Assembly (NCBI GenBank): GCA_023426375.1
Contig: JAFAAV010000123.1
Location: forward strand, 1 to 28,373
DNA length: 28,373 nt
Source of the DNA: Actinomycetes bacterium
Lineage (GTDB): Bacteria; Actinomycetota; Actinomycetes; Actinomycetales; Micrococcaceae
Direction of reading: 5' to 3'
A program made the position numbers and the translations under genes. Below, piece after piece: positions 8,374 through 16,264 of the stretch; the stretch's first letter is position 1; every line of letters begins with the position of its first letter. The notes below the pieces were generated by a model. The model searched no databases and was not told the origin of the DNA. It saw only the letters and a program-made list of their open reading frames with translations.

Positions 8374-9522
8374 GTGCACATTGATTTCGTTTCTTCCGAG
8401 CGCTCCTCGCTGGGCGTCGAATGGGAAATCGCCCTGGTCGATCGGGAAACGGGCGAGCTGGAACCACGCGGACAGGAAGTCCTCGAAGCCGTCGTCGCCT
8501 CCAACCCTGAAATGGGCGAGGACGGCAACCACCCGCGGGTGACCGGTGAGTTCCTGCAGAACACCGTGGAAATGGTCACGGGTGTCTGTCATTCCGTGGA
8601 AGAGGCCACTGCACAGCTGAAGTTGACCTCGGATGAGATCCGGAAAATCGCCGATCCAAAGGGTCTGGAGATCTTCGCCGCCGGAACTCACCCGTTCTCG
8701 GAGTGGCAGGACCAGGCCGTGGTGGACAAGGAGCGCTACTACAAGGTGGTGGACCGGGCGCAGTACTGGGGTCGTCAAATGGTGATCTACGGTCTGCACG
8801 TTCATGTGGGGGTAGATCACAAGAACAAAGCCCTGCCGATTCTCGAGGGACTGCTGAACTACTACCCCCACTTGCTGGCGCTGTCGGCCAACTCGCCGTA
8901 CTGGTGCGGCCACGACACCGGGTACGCATCCCACCGTTCCCAGGTATTCCAACAACTGCCCACCGCGGGACTTCCGTTCCAGTTCAAGAGCTGGGACGAG
9001 TACGAGTCCTACGTGCAGGATCTGCTGACCACCGGTGTGATCGAGGACGATTCCGAAAACCGCTGGGACATCCGACCCGTTCCTCGCTTCGGCACCGTGG
9101 AGATGCGCGTGTGCGACGGGCCGTCCACCCTGCACGATGTGAGCGCACTGACCGCACTGACCCAGTGCCTCGTGGAGTCCTTCTCCCGCACCCTCAACAA
9201 CGGCGGGACCATCCCGACCATGCCTCCGTGGCACCACCAGGAGAACAAGTGGCGCGCGGCCCGCTACGGCCTGGACGCCATCATCATCCAGAACGCCCAA
9301 AGCGATGAGCGTCTGGTCACCGAGGACCTCACCGAGCTCCTCAACCAGCTGGAGCCCATTGCCTCCGATCTGAGTTGCAGCGACGAGCTAGCACGCGTGG
9401 AGGACATCATCCGTCACGGTGCCGGATATCAGCGCCAACAGCGTGTGGCCAAGGAGAACAACGGCGACCTGCGCGCCGTGGTGCTGGACATCGTGGAGCG
9501 CAACCGCAATTCGGCTGGCTGA
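8374..9522 (+). CDS. Glutamate-cysteine ligase, YbdK/GCS2 family
   Basis: A 382-residue ATP-dependent carboxylate-amine ligase of the YbdK type, which can join glutamate to cysteine. Seen: SLGVEWEIALVDRETGEL at the N-terminus, a metal/ATP site GLHVHVGVDH, the arginine-rich PVPRFGTVEMRVCDGPS and NKWRAARYGLDA in the C-terminal half. The GTG at 8374 is chosen over an upstream ATG at 8305 because AGAGG sits 9 nt before it and the family normally starts just before this LGVEWE motif. A TACACT motif at 8269-8274, overlapping the end of the preceding gene, is a weak -10 candidate. Mycothiol, not glutathione, is the main thiol in this group, so the physiological product is uncertain; gamma-glutamylcysteine is only the family expectation. 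Confidence 0.88.
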   Translation: MHIDFVSSERSSLGVEWEIALVDRETGELEPRGQEVLEAVVASNPEMGEDGNHPRVTGEFLQNTVEMVTGVCHSVEEATAQLKLTSDEIRKIADPKGLEIFAAGTHPFSEWQDQAVVDKERYYKVVDRAQYWGRQMVIYGLHVHVGVDHKNKALPILEGLLNYYPHLLALSANSPYWCGHDTGYASHRSQVFQQLPTAGLPFQFKSWDEYESYVQDLLTTGVIEDDSENRWDIRPVPRFGTVEMRVCDGPSTLHDVSALTALTQCLVESFSRTLNNGGTIPTMPPWHHQENKWRAARYGLDAIIIQNAQSDERLVTEDLTELLNQLEPIASDLSCSDELARVEDIIRHGAGYQRQQRVAKENNGDLRAVVLDIVERNRNSAG

Positions 9523-9533
9523 ACTGCACCCCA

Positions 9534-9567
9534 GTCATGCTCCGGGCATACCGTCATGCTCGGGGCA
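9534..9567. repeat. Short tandem repeat between converging genes
   Basis: GTCATGCTCCGGGCA (9534-9548) recurs as GTCATGCTCGGGGCA (9553-9567), 14 of 15 bases identical, period 19. It lies in the 85-nt gap between the convergent glutamate-cysteine ligase and tsaD genes. No convincing terminator hairpin was found there. Confidence 0.5.
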
Positions 9568-9607
9568 CGCTCATCAGCGCGCCGTTGAACTCGGAGCCGA
9601 GTACGCC

Positions 9608-10687
9608 CTATGCCGCGCCCATCGACACCGTGGACACCGGCAGCCCCGGATCCGCGGTGAACACGATCCCGGTGGCGGAGCGACCTTCGGCCACCAGGCG
9701 TGCGCCGAGCGCGGCCACCATCGCTCCGTTGTCGGTGCACAAGCTCAGCGGCGGAACGATCACCTCGATACCCCGGGCGTTGCAGCGCTCGGTCACCAAC
9801 GCCCGCAACCGCGAGTTCGCGGCCACGCCGCCACCCATGAGCAGCGTCTCGATCGAGTTCTCGGTGCACGCCAGCACGGTCTTACGGGAAATCACGTCCA
9901 CCACGGATTCCTGGAAGGACGCAGCGACGTCCGCAACAGGAACCGGCTGCCCGGATGCCTCGTAGGTCTCCACCACTCGCGCCACTGCGGTCTTGAGTCC
10001 CGAGAAGGACATGTCATAGCGATGCGATCCGGGCTTCTCGGCCGATCCCATGTACTTCCCGGCGGTCAGCCCGCGGGGGAAGCGGAACGCGTTGGGGTCG
10101 CCGTCCCGGGCTGCCTTGTCGATGGCCGGTCCCCCGGGATAACCCAGCCCGAGCAACCGGGCGACCTTGTCGTAGGCCTCGCCGGCGGCGTCGTCGATCG
10201 TCGCGCCCAGCAACCGGACGTCACCGGTGATGTCCGGAACCGAGAGAATCTCGGTGTGCCCGCCCGAGACGAGTAGCGCACCCAGGTTCGAGGGCAGCTC
10301 GTCGTTGTCGTCGAGCAAACCCACGCTCACGTGGGCGACCAGGTGATTGATGGCGTAAAGCGGTTTTCCCGTGGCGACCGCGAGCGCCTTGGCCGCGGCC
10401 ACGCCCACCATGAGCGCGCCGGCCAGACCGGGTCCGGAGGTCACGGCGATGGCGTCGATCTCATCGAGCGTCACACCGGCGTCGTCGAGGGCGGCCTGCA
10501 GCGTGGGCACGAAGGCCTCGAGGTGCGCGCGCGAGGCAATCTCGGGGATCACGCCGCCGAAACGCACGTGTTCATCCATCGACGAGGACACCGTGTTGGT
10601 CAGCAGTTCGGTGCCGCGCACGATGCCCACGCCCGTTTCGTCGCACGAGGATTCGATGCCCAGAACGAGTGGTTCAGCGGTTGCCAT
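9608..10687 (-). CDS. tsaD: tRNA N6-adenosine threonylcarbamoyltransferase TsaD
   Basis: A 359-residue Kae1/TsaD-family enzyme that transfers the threonylcarbamoyl group to A37 of ANN-decoding tRNAs (t6A), working with TsaB and TsaE encoded in the same operon. Visible are the N-terminal ASKHA phosphate loop VLGIESSCDETGVGIV, the metal-binding pair His115 and His119 in INHLVAHV, SGPGLAGALMVG, and MGGGVAANSRLR in the C-terminal lobe. Length is normal. The ATG at 10687 lies inside the end of rimI (14-nt overlap), so translation is probably coupled. It is the last gene of the alr::tsaE-tsaB-rimI-tsaD operon and converges on the ligase gene. Confidence 0.96.
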   Translation of the reverse strand: MATAEPLVLGIESSCDETGVGIVRGTELLTNTVSSSMDEHVRFGGVIPEIASRAHLEAFVPTLQAALDDAGVTLDEIDAIAVTSGPGLAGALMVGVAAAKALAVATGKPLYAINHLVAHVSVGLLDDNDELPSNLGALLVSGGHTEILSVPDITGDVRLLGATIDDAAGEAYDKVARLLGLGYPGGPAIDKAARDGDPNAFRFPRGLTAGKYMGSAEKPGSHRYDMSFSGLKTAVARVVETYEASGQPVPVADVAASFQESVVDVISRKTVLACTENSIETLLMGGGVAANSRLRALVTERCNARGIEVIVPPLSLCTDNGAMVAALGARLVAEGRSATGIVFTADPGLPVSTVSMGAA

Positions 10688-11216
10688 GAATGGTCCTTCC
10701 GTCCGCGCTGCGCTGCGGCGGCCCGGCCGGGACCAGCTCGCAGCGCATGATCAGCGCGTCATGACCGTCCCCGTAGTAGCCGGGGCGGGTGTGAATGTGT
10801 TCGTAGCCGAAGCGCCGGTACAGCTGCTGCGCCCGGTGGTTGTCCGAGCGCACCTCCAGCAGAATCTCCGTGCCGCGGGCGTGGCGTGCGGCCTCGTGCA
10901 GCGCACGCAACAGCGCGCTGCCCAGGCCCTTGCCTTCGTGCCCCGTGGCCACCGCGATGGTCTGCACGTCCGCGACCGGCGGGATGCACATCATGCCCGC
11001 GTAACCGACGATCTCCTGCTCTCGCGTGAGCGCCCAATACTGTCGAGTCGGGTGGGCCAGTTCCTCGTCGAACATGTGGCGCGGCCAGGCATCCTCGGGG
11101 AACAGCGCGGTTTCGAGCGCGTAGACCTCGTCCAGGTCCGCGGGTTGCATGGGTCGCAGGGCATAGCCTTCCGGCAACGACGACGCCGCTCCGCCGGCCG
11201 CCTCGTGTCCGGTCAC
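10674..11216 (-). CDS. rimI: Ribosomal-protein-alanine N-acetyltransferase RimI
   Basis: A 180-residue GNAT-fold enzyme that acetylates the N-terminal alanine of ribosomal protein S18 and possibly other proteins. The core reads YALRPMQPADLDEVYALE, then the acetyl-CoA loop GHEGKGLGSALLRAL, then LEVRSDNHRAQQLYRRFGY, where the aromatic RFGY motif is typical of RimI. It has about 17 extra N-terminal residues. The ATG overlaps the tsaB stop by 4 nt and the gene end overlaps tsaD by 14 nt, so the three genes form a tight translational unit as in many actinobacteria. Confidence 0.93.
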   Translation of the reverse strand: MTGHEAAGGAASSLPEGYALRPMQPADLDEVYALETALFPEDAWPRHMFDEELAHPTRQYWALTREQEIVGYAGMMCIPPVADVQTIAVATGHEGKGLGSALLRALHEAARHARGTEILLEVRSDNHRAQQLYRRFGYEHIHTRPGYYGDGHDALIMRCELVPAGPPQRSADGRTIHGNR

Positions 11217-11893
11217 CGTAGTGCCTTCTTACGCTGCACGGGCACCTTGGCGTCGGATTCACGCAGGTAGAGCGGAGTGGTGTCTGCGCTCAGATCCGTG
11301 CCGCGTTCCTGCAGGGCCCAGGCGGCACGGGAAAGGTCGGCGGCGGTGGGCTGCCAGTCGGTTGAGTCCGCCACGGCGTGGGGCAGGTGATCGGAATACA
11401 GCCCGGCGCCGTGCCCGTAAACCGGCAGTTTTGGGAGATCCTCGGGTGCGGTGACCTGCGGCCCGTCCTCGGAACGGGCAAAGCGGCCGTGGCCGTCCTC
11501 GTGCACCTCGTAGCGGCCCCAGTAGAGCTCTTTGCGGCGCGCGTCGGTGGCAACCAGGAACTCGGTTCCCTCCGTTGCACCCTGTGCGGCCCGATGGGCC
11601 AGAGCGTCCAGGGAGCACATACCGTACACCGGAAGATTCCACGCGAATCCAAAGGTGCGAGCGCTCACCAGCCCCGCGCGCAGTCCGGTGAACGGGCCGG
11701 GGCCGGTTCCCACCAGGATGGCTTTCAGCTGGGAGGGCTCAACGTCCGCCTGCCCCAGCAAGTTGTAGACGGCCGGGGCCAGGGCCTCAGCGTGGGAGCG
11801 GGTGTCCTGGGTAGCGAATTCCGCGAGCACCTCCCCGTTACGGGTCAGCGCCGCGGACGCAATGGACGACGAATCCAGACTCAGCACAAGCAC
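11213..11893 (-). CDS. tsaB: tRNA threonylcarbamoyladenosine complex protein TsaB
   Basis: A 226-residue ASKHA-fold partner of TsaD, needed to build the t6A-forming TsaB-TsaD-TsaE complex. It starts MLVLSLDSSSIASAAL, has RSHAEALAPAVYNLL and the conserved GTGPGPFTGLRAGLVSARTF block near residues 62-81, as in all TsaB proteins. The start is GTG (11893-11891). There is no Shine-Dalgarno of note, but a TAGACT box ends 6 nt before the GTG, so a leaderless transcript starting here is possible besides readthrough from alr::tsaE, 22 nt upstream. Confidence 0.94.
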   Translation of the reverse strand: MLVLSLDSSSIASAALTRNGEVLAEFATQDTRSHAEALAPAVYNLLGQADVEPSQLKAILVGTGPGPFTGLRAGLVSARTFGFAWNLPVYGMCSLDALAHRAAQGATEGTEFLVATDARRKELYWGRYEVHEDGHGRFARSEDGPQVTAPEDLPKLPVYGHGAGLYSDHLPHAVADSTDWQPTAADLSRAAWALQERGTDLSADTTPLYLRESDAKVPVQRKKALR

Positions 11894-11899
11894 CCGAAC

Positions 11900-11905
11900 A
11901 GTCTA
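11900..11905 (-). promoter_or_regulatory. Possible internal -10 box giving a leaderless tsaB transcript
   Basis: On the minus strand TAGACT lies 6 nt before the GTG of tsaB, in the 22-nt gap after the alr::tsaE stop. No good -35 is seen. TANNNT at this distance is the usual arrangement for leaderless actinobacterial mRNAs. Confidence 0.4.
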
Positions 11906-11915
11906 AGCCCGGCGA

Positions 11916-13934
11916 TCAGAGGTCCAGTCGCTCGAACCAGCGGGGACCGTAGCCGCGCATGACGATGGTGCGCGGCTCATCCGTGTCCTCCTCGTCCTCA
12001 TCCCATTCCTCGTTGAGGGCATCGAGAGCGCTCGAGAGGGACTGGGCCTCCTTGGCCGCCGCTGAGTCCTCGCCCGGTCCCTGGGCACCGGTGCCGGACT
12101 GCTCCGTCTCGCCCGCGCTCTGGTTGATCTCGTAGTTCAGGGCAAAGGCCGCCGACGGCGCTCCCACTGCTCCCCGGGGGCGCACGATGTCGATGACCAG
12201 ACGCGATTCGCTCAGGTGCTCCACTTTGCCGGTACCCCACTCGACCACGGTCACGCTGGACTCCACCGTGTCCTCGAGGTCGATGTTGTCGATGTCCGCT
12301 GAGGTGTCCAACCGGTAGGCATCAACGTGCACCAGATCCGGCCCGCCGGGATTAGGTCCGTCCGGAAGGTTCGGGTGCTGGCGGGACAGCACGAACGTGG
12401 GCGAGATGATTCCCTCACGCACTCCCAATCCGGATCCGAGGCCCTGCGTGAACGTGGTCTTGCCCGCACCCAGTTCACCGTTGAGCATGAGCAGGTCCCC
12501 GGCCTTCAGATGCGCCGCGAGCCGCTGAGCGATCAGCTGGGTTTCTTCCGCGGAAGCCGGGTAGCGGGTCAGCGTCCAGTTGGGCTGTGTGTATGACTCC
12601 CCCGAAGAGTCACGCGTGGGACGCGGATCCTGCGGCAGGCTGTGCGCGGCCAAGGCACTAGCGCTCCGGGACACGGTCACGTCCCCCAGGGTCAGGTGGC
12701 TGTGGCTCGTGTACTCGCGGGGCACGCGAGGTGAGACCCGCGTGACGATCTCATAGTTGATGCTGCCGGAAGCGTCCGCCCACTCGGTTGCGGAGGGGTA
12801 ATCACCGGCACCGAACAAAATCGCCTCGTCCCCGATGTGCACCATGGGATCCACTGCTTCGTCCACCACCGGCGTGCCGGCGGGGACACCCTCGGGTGTG
12901 ACAGTCCTCCCTTGAGCCAGATCGATCACGCACTGATCCATGGCTATCCGGCCCACTACGGGGTACACCCGGCCCCCGATGTAGACGGGAGCGCCGGTTG
13001 CGACGCGGGGAACGCCGTCGGCGTATCCCAGCGGAATGAGCGCGAGGTGCGTGGGGCCCTCGGTGCGGTAGGTGAGGCCGTAGGAGACCCCCTGACCAGC
13101 GGGGACGGCCTTGACGTTTGCCACGCGTGTGCGCAGAGTCATCGCGGGGATCAGGCCGAAATCCTTGGGCGGGCGATCCTCGAACGGACTCAGGCCGTAG
13201 ATGCCCAGGCCGATGCGCACGGCGTCGCGCAGGATGTAGTCGGGGTCTTCGAGTTGATCGGCAGACAACAGCGCAGGAGTGTTGGCTGCGTGGATCATCG
13301 CCGGTTTCAGTCCCGCCTTGCGTGCGATCCGCACGGCGTCCGTCAGCGCGTTGAGCTGCTCCATGGTCTCGTCGCCGCGGGCGGGCTCGTCCGCGACCGA
13401 AAGGTGCGTGAAGATGCCCTCCACAAGGACCAGACCCTCGTTCTGCGCGGCGACCACTCGCTCCACGAGCTCCGGCCACTGCCCCGCGGTGGAGCCGTTG
13501 CGGCCCAGACCCGTGTCGATCTTGAGGTGCAGCGTGGCTGTCTTACCGGTCTCGCGAGCGGCTTTGAGCACGGCGTCCAGTTCCCAGCCGCTGATCCCCA
13601 GGGACACATTGTGTTCCAAGGCATCGAAAAAATCGGTGCTCGTGGTGTGCAGCCACGACAGCACGGGCGCGGTGATGCCCGCGTAACGCAGCGCGAGCGC
13701 CTCGCTCACGTGCGCGGTGCCGAGCATGTCCGCGCCGGCGGAGAGCGCCGTGCGAGCGACCTCGGGCGCGCCGTGGCCGTAGCCGTCCGCCTTGACCACA
13801 GCGATCAGCTTCCGCCCACGGGCCAACTGCGTTAATCGGACCACGTTGTGCCACACCGCGGAGAGGTCGATGACCGCGCTGCGCTCGCTGGGTTCTTCGG
13901 ACTGCCACGACGTTGTTACGCTCACGCTCCCCAT
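11916..13934 (-). CDS. alr-tsaE: Bifunctional alanine racemase / TsaE ATPase fusion
   Basis: A single uninterrupted frame of 672 residues joins two normally separate proteins. Residues 1-405 are a complete PLP alanine racemase: PLP lysine K48 in VVKADGYGHG, the catalytic tyrosine region GVSYGLTY, and AMDQCVIDL. It makes D-alanine for peptidoglycan. After a linker of about 45 residues rich in Ser/Pro, residues 451-586 are a TsaE P-loop ATPase with Walker A GELGAGKTT at 486-494, ISPTFVLSRQH and HVDAYRLD, which drives the t6A complex. An acidic tail of about 85 residues follows, ending RTIVMRGYGPRWFERLDL. The ATG at 13934 is chosen because an upstream in-frame start at 14123 would cover the divergent mshA. 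It is followed by tsaB, rimI and tsaD. In many relatives alr and tsaE are adjacent genes, so fusion is a simple step. Similar fusions are, as I recall, annotated in some Micrococcaceae. Confidence 0.93.
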   Translation of the reverse strand: MGSVSVTTSWQSEEPSERSAVIDLSAVWHNVVRLTQLARGRKLIAVVKADGYGHGAPEVARTALSAGADMLGTAHVSEALALRYAGITAPVLSWLHTTSTDFFDALEHNVSLGISGWELDAVLKAARETGKTATLHLKIDTGLGRNGSTAGQWPELVERVVAAQNEGLVLVEGIFTHLSVADEPARGDETMEQLNALTDAVRIARKAGLKPAMIHAANTPALLSADQLEDPDYILRDAVRIGLGIYGLSPFEDRPPKDFGLIPAMTLRTRVANVKAVPAGQGVSYGLTYRTEGPTHLALIPLGYADGVPRVATGAPVYIGGRVYPVVGRIAMDQCVIDLAQGRTVTPEGVPAGTPVVDEAVDPMVHIGDEAILFGAGDYPSATEWADASGSINYEIVTRVSPRVPREYTSHSHLTLGDVTVSRSASALAAHSLPQDPRPTRDSSGESYTQPNWTLTRYPASAEETQLIAQRLAAHLKAGDLLMLNGELGAGKTTFTQGLGSGLGVREGIISPTFVLSRQHPNLPDGPNPGGPDLVHVDAYRLDTSADIDNIDLEDTVESSVTVVEWGTGKVEHLSESRLVIDIVRPRGAVGAPSAAFALNYEINQSAGETEQSGTGAQGPGEDSAAAKEAQSLSSALDALNEEWDEDEEDTDEPRTIVMRGYGPRWFERLDL

Positions 13935-14003
13935 TGTGCCTGTTTCGCGGGCTCCACGTGTTCGCGACCAAGCGGGACCGCTCCGTGCCACGGTGCTTCC
14001 CGT

Positions 14004-14009
14004 TAGGCT
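14004..14009 (+). promoter_or_regulatory. -10 box for a leaderless mshA transcript
   Basis: TAGGCT ends 6 nt before the GTG of mshA and there is no Shine-Dalgarno between them. The spacing puts the transcription start on or next to the G of GTG. No clear -35 is visible, which is common for this promoter class. The divergent alr::tsaE start is 81 nt away. Confidence 0.5.
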
Positions 14010-14015
14010 TATCGC

Positions 14016-15305
14016 GTGCCCCAACAAACCTCGCCGCGTGTGCTGCTCGTGAGCATGCACACCTCGCCCGTGGACCAGCCCGGCTCCGGCGACGCCGGCG
14101 GCATGAACGTCTACGTGCTCCACCTGGCTCGTTCGCTGTCCCAGCGAGGCTGGGCCGTGGACATGGCCACGCTTGATCGGAATCCTTCGCGTCCCGCGGG
14201 CGTCACGGCGACTTCACTATCCGACGGTCTCCGTCTGCTGTCCGTCGCAGTTCCCGGCGCGGCCAGCGCCCCCAAGGAAGATCTTCCGGAATTTACCGTG
14301 GAGTTCGGTCGCGTGCTCGCTGCTTTTTACGACGACGCCGCTCCCTGCCTCGTGCACGCCCACTACTGGCTGTCCGGGGTTGCGGCCCGTGAAATTTGTG
14401 AGGCTCTCAAGATTCCCCTGATGCTCACACTCCACACCTCCGCCGCCGTGAAGAACCTGCGGGCCGGTCCAGGTGAGAACCCGGAACCCGCGTCCCGCGA
14501 GCGCGCCGAACAGGAACTCGTGGCCAGCTCCTGCACGCTGGTGGTCAACACTCCCGCCGAGGCCGATCAGATGGTGGAGCTCTATGGGGCTTCCCGTGAT
14601 CGGATCCGTGTGATCCCACCCGGAGTAGACCCGGACATCTACTATCCGGCGGTGAAGACCACATACTCGGCTGGCTCGGTAACGCCTTCTGAACCGTCCC
14701 CTTGGAGCGCTTCGGTTTCCGGATCCGTCAACGCGCGTCCGTTCACCGTTCTGTGCGCCGGACGAATGCAACCTCTCAAGGGACCTCAAATTCTGGTCGC
14801 CGCCATGGGATTGCTGCGCCAACAACATCCCGACTGCGCGGTTCACCTGATTTTGGCCGGGGTTGGTTCACCCGAGTTCCTGGCGGAGCTGCATCGGCTG
14901 GTGGATGAGCACCACGTGGCTGATGCCGTGGAGTTCCAAGGTTCCATGCCGTCCCACGAACTGGCCGAACTGATGCGGTCTGCGGATGCCGTGGCCATGC
15001 CTTCGTCCTCCGAAACCTTCGGCCTGGTCGCTTTGGAGGCGCAGGCCTGCGGCACCCCGGTCCTCGCGACAGATGTGGACGGACTGCGCTACGCCGTGGA
15101 AGCCGATCGAACGGGCTGGCTCGTGCCCGGACGCACCTCCGAGCTGTGGGCGCAGGCACTGTACCGAGCGGCGTCGAACCCTGAACAATGGCGGGCTATG
15201 TCTCAGGCGGCGGCGGAGCGGGCGCGCAAGCTCACGTGGGACCATGTGGCCGCCCAACATGAGGTGGCTTACACACGCTGCGCGGGCGAGCGCGTAACCA
15301 CCTAG
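14016..15305 (+). CDS. mshA: D-inositol-3-phosphate glycosyltransferase MshA (mycothiol synthesis)
   Basis: A 429-residue GT-B glycosyltransferase (GT4) that joins GlcNAc from UDP-GlcNAc to 1L-inositol-1-phosphate (numbered D-inositol-3-phosphate), the first step of mycothiol synthesis. The N-terminus MHTSPVDQPGSGDAGGMNVY (residues 14-33) is the MshA hallmark. IPPGVDPDIYYP and a UDP-sugar site CAGRMQPLKGPQILVAAM follow, and the E-x7-E motif is in SSSETFGLVALEAQACGTPV near residue 335. The start is GTG 14016, just after a TAGGCT box. It is divergent from alr::tsaE and is followed at once by a phosphatase-family gene. Its acceptor is the product of the convergent ino1 gene. Assignment is strong because the N-terminal motif separates MshA from other GT4 enzymes. 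Confidence 0.93.
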   Translation: MPQQTSPRVLLVSMHTSPVDQPGSGDAGGMNVYVLHLARSLSQRGWAVDMATLDRNPSRPAGVTATSLSDGLRLLSVAVPGAASAPKEDLPEFTVEFGRVLAAFYDDAAPCLVHAHYWLSGVAAREICEALKIPLMLTLHTSAAVKNLRAGPGENPEPASRERAEQELVASSCTLVVNTPAEADQMVELYGASRDRIRVIPPGVDPDIYYPAVKTTYSAGSVTPSEPSPWSASVSGSVNARPFTVLCAGRMQPLKGPQILVAAMGLLRQQHPDCAVHLILAGVGSPEFLAELHRLVDEHHVADAVEFQGSMPSHELAELMRSADAVAMPSSSETFGLVALEAQACGTPVLATDVDGLRYAVEADRTGWLVPGRTSELWAQALYRAASNPEQWRAMSQAAAERARKLTWDHVAAQHEVAYTRCAGERVTT

Positions 15306-15308
15306 ACT
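15303..15308 (+). promoter_or_regulatory. -10 box for the phosphatase gene, overlapping the mshA stop codon
   Basis: TAGACT begins with the TAG stop codon of mshA and ends 7 nt before the GTG at 15316. The only ribosome-binding candidate is a poor GAGAG right next to the start. The layout fits a leaderless transcript in addition to readthrough from mshA. Confidence 0.42.
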
Positions 15309-15315
15309 CGAGAGT

Positions 15316-16113
15316 GTGACCACCGCGTATCTCAGCCGTGAATCGTTGGCAAGGTATCTGGATCGATCCCGGATCACCGGCGCCGTAGCGACCCCCCGCG
15401 AAGCAAACCTGCGCAATATCCAGGGATTCCTGGACGGCGACCAGCACCAGCACATGGGCGTCGAGCAGACCAAGGACTGGACCTACAAGTCCGTGTTCAA
15501 GCTCATGCGTGATCGCGTGGGCATCAACGAGGACCCCAAGTACACCGAGGGCCAGGACTCCATTTCTGCCGCCCTGTGCATCGCTGCGCTGGATAAGTAC
15601 GCGGATATTTTCAGCGAGGCGGTCAAGGGTCGCAAGCGCCTTCTGTTCGCCACCGGTCACCCGGCCGGACTCGCACCCGTCTATGCCAGGCTCGCCCGCG
15701 TGGCCCGCAAGTCTGGCGCTCGTGTGCTTCGCGTTGACGGGGCCATTCCCTTCGAGGACGGGGACGTGCGCCAGATCGAGGACGTCGTGATGGTTGAGCA
15801 GTACGGCGGCCTGCGGCACACCCACTTCCCCGAACCCATGAAGCTGGTCTTGGAACAGCTGGCCGCTGAGGGCCGTGAGCAGCCGGATCTGGTGATTTCC
15901 GATCACGGCATGGCCGGTTACGCGGGGTCTCGTGCCAAACTGCGCACCATCGCGATGGGTGACTGCAACGACCCCGGCATCTTTGTGGCCGAAGCCCAGG
16001 GCGACGTGGAAGTCACCGTTCCCTTGGATGACAACGTGGCACCCCATCTCTACAACCCGTTGGTCGACTACATCATTTCCCGCGCGGGTCTGGCGGGGCA
16101 GGACCGGAGATAG
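15316..16113 (+). CDS. Actinobacterial phosphatase-family protein; candidate mycothiol-pathway phosphatase
   Basis: A 265-residue soluble protein of a family I recall from Streptomyces and other actinobacteria under the plain name phosphatase. Conserved-looking blocks are VATPREANLRNIQGF near residue 24, LLFATGHPAGLAPVYARLAR near 112, a His-rich YGGLRHTHFPEPM near 169, the DHGMAGYAGSRAKL stretch, and a C-terminal GDCNDPGIFVAEAQGDV followed by VPLDDNVAPHLYNPL. No membrane segment or signal peptide is seen. The catalytic residues are not known to me; the several His and Asp residues in these blocks would suit a metal-dependent hydrolase. It lies 10 nt after mshA and faces ino1. MshA makes a phosphorylated product that must be dephosphorylated before MshB acts, and the enzyme for that step (MshA2) has lacked a gene to my knowledge; this protein is a candidate by context only. 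Confidence 0.72.
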   Translation: MTTAYLSRESLARYLDRSRITGAVATPREANLRNIQGFLDGDQHQHMGVEQTKDWTYKSVFKLMRDRVGINEDPKYTEGQDSISAALCIAALDKYADIFSEAVKGRKRLLFATGHPAGLAPVYARLARVARKSGARVLRVDGAIPFEDGDVRQIEDVVMVEQYGGLRHTHFPEPMKLVLEQLAAEGREQPDLVISDHGMAGYAGSRAKLRTIAMGDCNDPGIFVAEAQGDVEVTVPLDDNVAPHLYNPLVDYIISRAGLAGQDRR

Positions 16114-16203
16114 CTCCGCCACCTGAAATTCAGGTCAGTTCCAAGCCACTCATCGATGGTGACAAGGGCTCCGGGATGACCCGATCTCGGTCCTCAACTG
16201 AAT

Positions 16204-16247
16204 CGACGGCGCCCGGTACCGAAGTGAATCGGTACCGGGCGCCGTCG
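16204..16247. terminator. Perfect 18-bp stem between the convergent phosphatase and ino1 genes
   Basis: Arms 16204-16221 and 16230-16247 are perfectly complementary over 18 bp with an 8-nt loop. There is no U-tract on either side, so it would act as a stem-only bidirectional terminator, common in GC-rich actinobacteria. Upstream in the same gap are a small hairpin over the phosphatase stop codon (CGGAG/CTCCG) and a 15-nt palindrome with ACCTGAA/TTCAGGT arms at 16121-16135. Confidence 0.75.
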
Positions 16248-16264
16248 TTCGTCCTAAAGCGTGT

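Noticed and set aside
13935..14123. Upstream extension of the alanine racemase to 14123
   Set aside because: It would overlap mshA by more than 100 nt on the opposite strand, and the added residues match nothing in Alr.
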